This document shows, in pieces, positions 1 through 4,451 of a stretch of 5,781 nt of DNA. The first letter of the stretch is position 1, and every line of letters starts with the position of its first letter. A program made the translations under genes and the position numbers. This DNA is from Actinomycetes bacterium (GTDB lineage: Bacteria > Actinomycetota > Actinomycetes > Actinomycetales > Microbacteriaceae): NCBI GenBank assembly GCA_030425055.1, contig JAUHVN010000192.1:1-5781 (forward strand), read 5' to 3'. The notes under the pieces are model-generated. The model was not told where the DNA came from. It did not search any database and worked only from the letters and a program-made list of their open reading frames with translations.

Positions 1-509
1 TGAGCGGCCAGGGCAGCCTCGACCTCGGCGGCCTCCAGCTGCTCGGCGCCGACGACCGTGACCTCCTCGACCGCGAAGAGGGGGCTGTAGGCGGCCGCGA
101 CCGTGCCGACCGCGAGCAGCACGACGGATGCCGCGACTCCGATCCACAGCATCCGCCGACGCCGCTGGCGCACCGTGAAGCGGCGCACCTCGGCGCGCAG
201 CGCCTTCCGGCGGGCGCGAGCGGCGCCCCACACGTCCCGCAGGCGCACCCGCTCGCCGTCCTCGCCGTCGGACGGCCCGGGTTCGCTCACGGGCTCTCCG
301 GCGCCGGGGAGCGGCTTCGGCCCGCCGAGCGGGATCACCGGAGCGGTGTCGTCGGCGGTCGCGCGCGTGGCATCCGTCGGTTCGCTTCGAGCCGACTGCG
401 GCATGTCGGCGCCGGCGGGTTGCACCGTTTCGACGGGCTCGCGACCGGAATCCTGCGACGGCTCGGCCGCCGGGGCGGACGGCGGCGGCAGGGGCGGCGG
501 TCGGCGCAC
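1..509 (-). CDS. ftsQ: Cell division protein FtsQ (DivIB family), C-terminus cut off by window edge
   Basis: FtsQ is a bitopic membrane protein of the divisome that links early and late division proteins through its extracytoplasmic domains. The visible 169 codons show three parts. Residues 1-110 are a cytoplasmic tail that opens with a proline run (RRPPPLPPP), is acidic and low in complexity up to about residue 86, then turns strongly basic (about 88-119). A single membrane helix lies at about 120-140 (LWIGVAASVVLLAVGTVAAA). It is followed by SPLFAVEEVTVVGAEQLEA, the characteristic start of the POTRA domain; the rest of POTRA and the beta domain lie beyond position 1. I chose the GTG at 509 because a GGGGGAG Shine-Dalgarno sits six bases upstream and the next upstream in-frame stop is the murC stop itself. 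An internal ATG (codon 36, about 404) is a less likely alternative. The gene starts one codon after murC in the same frame, so translational coupling is probable. Identity rests on architecture, the SPLFAV motif and dcw context. Confidence 0.9.
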   Translation of the reverse strand, partial: MRRPPPLPPPSAPAAEPSQDSGREPVETVQPAGADMPQSARSEPTDATRATADDTAPVIPLGGPKPLPGAGEPVSEPGPSDGEDGERVRLRDVWGAARARRKALRAEVRRFTVRQRRRRMLWIGVAASVVLLAVGTVAAAYSPLFAVEEVTVVGAEQLEAAEVEAALAA

Positions 510-512
510 GGG

Positions 513-1913
513 CTACTCCCCCGGCTCGGCGAGCGCCGCCAGCACCTGCGGGATGATGCGGTACACATCGCCGCAGCCGAGCGTGATGACGTAGTCGCCT
601 TCGCGGGCCACCGTCGCGGTGTAGTCGGCGGCCGCCTGCCAGTCGGGCACGTAGTGCACGTGGGCGGGGTCGGCGAACGCACCCGCGACGAGGGCGCCGT
701 CGACGCCGGGAACCGGATCCTCACGCGCCCCGTAGACGTCGAGCATGACGGTGTGGTCGGCGCCGTTCTCGAGCACCTCGGCGAACTCGCGGAACATGTC
801 CTGCGTGCGCGAGTACGTGTGGGGCTGCTGGATCGCGATGATGCGGCCGTCGCCGACGACCGTGCGTGCGGCGGCGAGTGCCGCGGCGACCTCGGTCGGG
901 TGGTGGGCGTAGTCGTCGTACACGCTGACGCCGCGCTCGACGCCGTGCAGCTCGAAGCGGCGGATGGTGCCCGCGAAGTCCTCGACGGCGCGCACCGCGT
1001 CGGTGAAGGCCACGCCGAGCGCGACCATGACCGCGACGGCGCCGGCCGCGTTGACCGCGTTGTGGGCACCCGGCACGGCGAGCCGCGCCGCGGCGGTCTC
1101 GCCGCGATGGGTGAGCGTGAAGGCGACGGGTCCGTCGGTGCGGATGTCGGAGAGCCGCACGTCCGCGGCATCCGCTTCGCCGAACGTGATCACGTGCTCG
1201 TGGGTGAGGCGATCGCGCACGCGGCGCGCGCCCTCGTCGTCGGCCGAGATGACGACGGCCTCGCGGGCCTCGTCGCCGAAGCGCGCGAACGCGTCGAAGA
1301 ACGCGTCGCGCGTGCCCCAGTGGTCGAGGTGGTCGGGGTCGACGTTCGTGATGAGCGCGATCGACGTGACGTACAGCAGGAAGGTGCCGTCGGACTCGTC
1401 GGCCTCGATGACGACGAGGTCATCGCCGCCGGTTCCGCTCGAGGCGCCGAGGCCGGCGATGACGCCGCCGTTGACGAAGGTGGGGTCCTGCCCGAGCGCG
1501 CGCAGCGCGGTGACGATCATGCCCGTCGAGGTGGTCTTGCCGTGCGCCCCCGCGACCGAGACGAGCCGGCGACCGCCGATGAGCCAGTGCAGCGCCTGCG
1601 AGCGGTGGATCACGTGCAGCCCGCGCTGCTTCGCGAGCACGAACTCGGGGTTCTCGGGCCAGATCGCCCCGGTGTGCACGACCGTGTCGGCGTCGTCGGG
1701 CAGGTTCTCGGCGGCGTGGCCGACGTGCACCGTCGCACCGCGCGCGGCGAGGTCGCGCAGCGCCGCGCTGTCGGCGCGGTCCGAGCCCGACACGCTGATG
1801 CCGCGGTCGAGGTACATGCGCGCGAGGCCCGACATACCCGACCCGCCGATGCCGATGAAGTGCGCGGCCTCGATGGTCTCGGGGATGGGCAGGCTGAGGT
1901 CGGGTCGGATCAT
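513..1913 (-). CDS. murC: UDP-N-acetylmuramate--L-alanine ligase (MurC)
   Basis: Cytoplasmic ATP-dependent Mur ligase that joins L-alanine to UDP-MurNAc, the first step in building the peptidoglycan stem peptide. The protein is 466 residues, normal for the family. In order: N-terminal UDP-binding Rossmann domain with HFIGIGGSGMSGLAR (18-32); central ATPase domain with the P-loop GAHGKTT (122-128), the metal/ATP region EADESD (170-175) and NVDPDHLDHWG (190-200); PGAHNAVNA (281-289) at the domain 2/3 border; and a C-terminal domain with DDYAHHPTE (333-341) and QPHTYSRT (363-370). DDYAHHPTE and HFIGIGGSGMSG separate MurC from the other Mur ligases. No catalytic motif is missing, so the enzyme should be active. 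The ATG at 1913 fits the family N-terminus. An AGGA ten bases upstream is only a modest Shine-Dalgarno. The gene follows a 179-bp gap after murG and runs almost directly into ftsQ. Confidence 0.97.
   Translation of the reverse strand: MIRPDLSLPIPETIEAAHFIGIGGSGMSGLARMYLDRGISVSGSDRADSAALRDLAARGATVHVGHAAENLPDDADTVVHTGAIWPENPEFVLAKQRGLHVIHRSQALHWLIGGRRLVSVAGAHGKTTSTGMIVTALRALGQDPTFVNGGVIAGLGASSGTGGDDLVVIEADESDGTFLLYVTSIALITNVDPDHLDHWGTRDAFFDAFARFGDEAREAVVISADDEGARRVRDRLTHEHVITFGEADAADVRLSDIRTDGPVAFTLTHRGETAAARLAVPGAHNAVNAAGAVAVMVALGVAFTDAVRAVEDFAGTIRRFELHGVERGVSVYDDYAHHPTEVAAALAAARTVVGDGRIIAIQQPHTYSRTQDMFREFAEVLENGADHTVMLDVYGAREDPVPGVDGALVAGAFADPAHVHYVPDWQAAADYTATVAREGDYVITLGCGDVYRIIPQVLAALAEPGE
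516..522 (-). promoter_or_regulatory. Ribosome binding site of ftsQ inside murC
   Basis: GGGGGAG on the minus strand, formed by the last sense codons of murC. The six-base spacer TAGCCC, which includes the murC stop, leads to the GTG at 509. The site decides the ftsQ start and implies that ribosomes finishing murC pass directly over it. Confidence 0.6.
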
Positions 1914-1922
1914 GGCCCGACA

Positions 1923-1928
1923 ATCCTA
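1923..1928 (-). promoter_or_regulatory. Candidate -10 box for a murC-ftsQ promoter
   Basis: Minus-strand TAGGAT matches the actinobacterial -10 form TANNNT and ends nine bases before the murC ATG. A start site at the usual distance would fall about three bases upstream of the ATG, giving a nearly leaderless mRNA. No TTGACA-like -35 is present at 16-18 bp spacing. The same bases contain AGGA and may simply be a weak ribosome binding site, so this is tentative. Its position at the only sizeable gap in the operon favours a promoter here. Confidence 0.35.
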
Positions 1929-1998
1929 AGCGGGCGGGAGCGCCGCGGCCGCTCGGCGCGCCCCGTCGTGGGGTGACGGCTGCGCACGGCGGTCCGTC

Positions 1999-2074
1999 GT
2001 CGGAGGATCGGCCTCCCGTCGGAGGATTGCGGTCAGATGCTCCGACCGGGGCGCGATCCTCCGACCGGAGGATC
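1999..2074. repeat. Cluster of GGAGGAT / ATCCTCC palindromic half-sites
   Basis: Between murG and murC there are four exact copies of a 7-mer: GGAGGAT at 2002-2008, 2021-2027 and 2067-2073, and its complement ATCCTCC at 2056-2062. A one-mismatch fifth copy, ATGCTCC, lies at 2037-2043. The units are longer than 7 bp: GTCGGAGGAT occurs at 1999-2008 and 2018-2027; 1999-2010 is a perfect 12-bp inverted match to 2054-2065; and 2036-2049 matches 2055-2068 at 13 of 14 positions. Two tight hairpins result: CCTCC/GGAGG at 2012-2025 with a four-base loop, and GATCCTCCG/CGGAGGATC at 2055-2074. I did not see the 7-mer elsewhere in the window. The function is unknown. It could be a REP-like interspersed element, an operator array, or RNA structure ahead of murC. 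Confidence 0.75.
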
Positions 2075-2078
2075 CCGC
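2051..2078 (-). terminator. Hairpin after murG, possible terminator or mRNA-processing structure
   Basis: In the murG transcript, about 18 bases past the stop codon, GATCCTCC pairs with GGAGGATC around a GGTC tetraloop whose outer G and C may also pair. Beyond one G/G mismatch, three more G-C pairs (GCG/CGC) extend the stem. No U-run follows, so it is not a canonical intrinsic terminator; U-less hairpins have been proposed as terminators in actinobacteria. It could equally protect the 3' end of the upstream mRNA, or be part of the repeat cluster with no terminator role. Confidence 0.3.
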
Positions 2079-2092
2079 GGGGCGCACGGAAC

Positions 2093-3178
2093 TCAGCGGG
2101 CGAGGGCCTCGTCGATCATCGCGACGACGTTCTCGGTGCCGCTGCGCGTGCCGACGGATGCCACGGCCTGGCGCATCGCGTCGCGCCGCGCGTCGTCGGC
2201 CAGCAGCGGCACCACGTCGAGCCGCACGCGCTCGGCGGTGAACTCGGCGTCGGGCAGCAGCAGCGCCGCACCGGCGCGCACCGCCGACGACGCGTTGAGC
2301 GCCTGCTCGCCGTTGCCCACGGCGTACGGCACGTAGACGGCCGGGATGCCGAGGGCGCTGATCTCGCTCACGGTCGCGGCCCCCGCGCGCGAGACGATGA
2401 GGTCGGCGAGGGCGAACGCGAGGTCCATGCGGTCGACGTAGCGCTGCATCGAGTAGCCCTCGACCCCGGGGTCGTGCAGAGCCGAGCGGTCGCCGGTGAC
2501 GTGCAGCAGCTGCCACCCCGCGTCGAGGATGTCGCGCCAGGCGCCGCCGTGTCCGTCGCCGAAGGCCTCGTTGAGGCGCAGCGCGCCCAGCGACCCGCCG
2601 AAGACGAGCAGCACCGGGCGGTCGGCGTCGAGCCCGAAGTGCGCGGCGGCCTCCGCCCGCAGGGCGTCGCGGTCGAGCTCGACGATCTCGCGGCGCAGCG
2701 GCATCCCGACCACGCGCGATCGCCGCAGCGGCGTGCCCTCGAAGGCGACGCCGACGCCGGCGGCGCGGCGGGCTCCGAGCACGTTGGCGAGGCCGGGTCG
2801 CGCGTTGGCCTCGTGTACGACGAACGGGATGCCGGCGCGGCCGGCCGCGACGTACGCGGGTGCGGACGCGTACCCGCCGAATCCGACCACGACGTCGACG
2901 CCGCGCTCGGTGATGTGGGCCTTCACCTGCTTGATGGCGCGGCGGAACGCCGCCGGGAAGGCGGCGGCATCGCGATTGGGCTTGCGCGGGAACGGCACCT
3001 TGTCGACGAAGAGCAGCTCGTATTCGCGCTCGGGCACCAAGCGCGCCTCAAGTCCCTCGCGCGTGCCGAGCACGAGCACCACGGCCTCGGGATCACGCGC
3101 GCGCAGTGCGTCGGCGACGGCGAGCAGCGGGTTGACATGGCCGGCGGTGCCGCCGCCGGCGAGCAGGTACGTCGTCAC
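2093..3178 (-). CDS. murG: Lipid II synthase: UDP-GlcNAc:MurNAc-pentapeptide-PP-undecaprenol GlcNAc transferase (MurG)
   Basis: Peripheral membrane GT-B glycosyltransferase on the cytoplasmic face that transfers GlcNAc from UDP-GlcNAc to lipid I, making lipid II for FtsW and other polymerases. The protein is 361 residues, normal length. The N-domain carries the glycine loops GGGTAGHVNP (8-17) and GFGGYAS (99-105), plus HEANARPG (122-129), the actinobacterial form of HEQNAxPG. The C-domain carries GGSLGALRLNE (194-204; many homologues have GGSQGA), SRAGAATVSE (263-272) and GNGEQALNA (288-296), the nucleotide-sugar region with the conserved Glu-Gln. The start is the GTG at 3178, because residues 1-10 (MTTYLLAGGG) align directly with the family N-terminus. 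The upstream AGG with an eight-base spacer is a weak Shine-Dalgarno. The gene lies 25 bp after ftsW and ends before the 179-bp gap. Confidence 0.97.
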   Translation of the reverse strand: MTTYLLAGGGTAGHVNPLLAVADALRARDPEAVVLVLGTREGLEARLVPEREYELLFVDKVPFPRKPNRDAAAFPAAFRRAIKQVKAHITERGVDVVVGFGGYASAPAYVAAGRAGIPFVVHEANARPGLANVLGARRAAGVGVAFEGTPLRRSRVVGMPLRREIVELDRDALRAEAAAHFGLDADRPVLLVFGGSLGALRLNEAFGDGHGGAWRDILDAGWQLLHVTGDRSALHDPGVEGYSMQRYVDRMDLAFALADLIVSRAGAATVSEISALGIPAVYVPYAVGNGEQALNASSAVRAGAALLLPDAEFTAERVRLDVVPLLADDARRDAMRQAVASVGTRSGTENVVAMIDEALAR

Positions 3179-3184
3179 TCCCCG

Positions 3185-3190
3185 AGCCTA
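3185..3190 (-). promoter_or_regulatory. Possible -10-like TAGGCT just ahead of murG
   Basis: In the 25-bp ftsW-murG gap, minus-strand TAGGCT fits TANNNT and is followed by exactly six bases and then the murG GTG. That spacing would put a leaderless transcript start on the start codon itself. No -35 is recognisable. The AGG inside it may instead be the ribosome binding site. One TANNNT in a short gap can easily occur by chance. Confidence 0.2.
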
Positions 3191-3203
3191 TCGGCCGGGT
3201 CGC

Positions 3204-4451
3204 TCACGAACGGGTGCGGGATGCCGCGCGTGCGGGGCGCACGGGGGTCGCGGTCGACTGCGTGGGCAGCGTGCGCGCGAGCGACAGCAGCACGCCCGAC
3301 GCGATGAGCACCGACAGCAGCGACGTGCCGCCCTGCGACATGAACGGCAGCGGCACGCCGAGCACCGGCAGCACACGCAGCACGACGCCGATGTTGATGA
3401 GCGCCTGGCCGACGATCCACACCGTCACCCCGCCCGCGACGATGCGCACGAAGGGGTCGTCGGTCTTGCGGATGATGTGGAACGCGCCGACCGCGAACAG
3501 CGCGAACAGGCCGAGCACCACGATGCAGCCGATGATCCCGAGCTCTTCGCCGACGATCGCGAAGATGTAGTCGTTGGCGGCCGCCGGCAGCCAGTCGTAC
3601 TTCTCCTTCGAGTTGCCCAGGCCCACGCCGAAGATCCCGCCGCCGGCGAGGCCCCACACGCCGTGCAGCGGCTGCCAGCAGTCGTTGAGGTAGTCCTCGA
3701 GGCAGTTGGGGTTCAGGAAGCTCATGAACCGCCGCATGCGGTCGGGGCTCGTCACGGCGAGCACGGCGACGATCGACGCCGCCGCGATCGCGGGAAGGAT
3801 GAAGATGCGCAGCTTGACGCCCGAGAAGAACAGGGCTCCGAGCAGGATGAGCACGAGGACCATCGCCGTGCCGAGGTCGCTTCCGGCGATGACCGTGCCG
3901 ATGACGAGGATGCCGACGGGCACCAGCGGGATGTACACGTGCCGCCACAGCCCGAGCAGGGTCTGCTTGCGGAAGAGCACGTAGCCCACCCACAGGGCGA
4001 GGGCGAGCTTGAGGAACTCGGACGGCTGCGCCTGGAAGCCGGCGATCTGCACCCAGTTGCGGTTTCCGTACGCCTCGACGCCGAGGCCCGGCACGAACAC
4101 GAGCAGCTGGAAGGCGGTCGCGAAGATGAGGGCGGGCCACGCGACGCGCTTCCAGAAGACGACGGGCAGCCTGCTCGCGACGAACATGAGCGGGATGCCG
4201 ATCAGGGCGAAGACGCCCTGCTTGAGCACGGCGTCCCACGGCGGCTCCCCCGCCGCCGTGGCGGTCGCCGATGTCGCCGACAGCACCATCACGAGGCCGA
4301 ACCCGGTCAGCAGCAGCGCCGTCGACGAGATCAGCAGGAACTCGCTGGGCACCGGCGCGAACACCTTGCCGAGCGAGACGCGGGCGGCGAGGCCGCGCCG
4401 GCGAGCGGGATCAGGCGGCGTCGAGGGACGGGTCGGGGTCGTCGTGGCCAC
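3204..4451 (-). CDS. ftsW: Septal peptidoglycan glycosyltransferase FtsW (SEDS family)
   Basis: Polytopic inner-membrane SEDS protein that polymerises lipid II into glycan strands at the division septum, together with a class B PBP. The 415 residues comprise a basic, Thr/Pro-rich cytoplasmic N-tail (1-33), about ten hydrophobic segments (roughly 37-60, 77-95, 104-121, 144-161, 172-190, 191-209, 215-234, 297-325, 336-362, 373-394) and a basic C-tail. Family motifs are QPSEFLKLA (142-150), SDLGTAMV (191-198), GGIFGVGLGNSKEKYDWLP (271-289), NDYIFAIVGEELG (293-305) and PFMSQGGTSLL (369-379). Asp294 in the NDYIFA motif aligns with the essential SEDS aspartate (E. coli FtsW D297). Cys250 and Cys258 lie in the large extracytoplasmic loop. 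The GTG at 4451 is preferred because GGAGG stands seven bases upstream; a GTG at 4364 (codon 30) lacks such a site. It could be a RodA paralogue by sequence alone, but its place between murD and murG makes it FtsW. Confidence 0.95.
   Translation of the reverse strand: MATTTPTRPSTPPDPARRRGLAARVSLGKVFAPVPSEFLLISSTALLLTGFGLVMVLSATSATATAAGEPPWDAVLKQGVFALIGIPLMFVASRLPVVFWKRVAWPALIFATAFQLLVFVPGLGVEAYGNRNWVQIAGFQAQPSEFLKLALALWVGYVLFRKQTLLGLWRHVYIPLVPVGILVIGTVIAGSDLGTAMVLVLILLGALFFSGVKLRIFILPAIAAASIVAVLAVTSPDRMRRFMSFLNPNCLEDYLNDCWQPLHGVWGLAGGGIFGVGLGNSKEKYDWLPAAANDYIFAIVGEELGIIGCIVVLGLFALFAVGAFHIIRKTDDPFVRIVAGGVTVWIVGQALINIGVVLRVLPVLGVPLPFMSQGGTSLLSVLIASGVLLSLARTLPTQSTATPVRPARAASRTRS

Noticed and set aside
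129..135. GCATCC/GATGCC copies considered as restriction sites under selection
   Set aside because: GGATG and GCATC are known recognition words, but restriction avoidance would predict depletion, not the excess seen. Kept only as a motif-enrichment finding.
420..1976. 518-codon plus-strand open frame antisense to murC
   Set aside because: Composition is dominated by R, G, A, D, V and H with no domain motifs, as expected opposite a GC-rich gene. MurC on the other strand has every family motif.
1963..1979. Small hairpin CCGTC/GACGG upstream of murC
   Set aside because: A five-pair stem with a seven-base loop is expected by chance in such GC-rich DNA.
1999..2074. CRISPR array
   Set aside because: Units are only 7-14 bp, occur in both orientations and have irregular spacing, with no spacer structure.
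1982..2089. 8-bp direct repeat GCGCACGG flanking the repeat cluster (1982-1989 and 2082-2089), like a target-site duplication
   Set aside because: The same 8-mer also occurs at 504-511 and is built from common GC-rich words, so the flanking placement is probably chance. There is no transposase or terminal inverted repeat.
2021..2336. GGAGGAT followed at Shine-Dalgarno distance by an ATG (2037) on the plus strand, opening a 99-codon frame
   Set aside because: The GGAGGAT is one of the repeat units. The frame runs antisense through the murG 3' end and its product is low-complexity Arg/Ser/Ala-rich.
1973..3307. 444-codon plus-strand open frame antisense to murG
   Set aside because: It is opposite an intact murG, has low-complexity Arg/Gly/Ala/Asp composition and no recognisable family feature.
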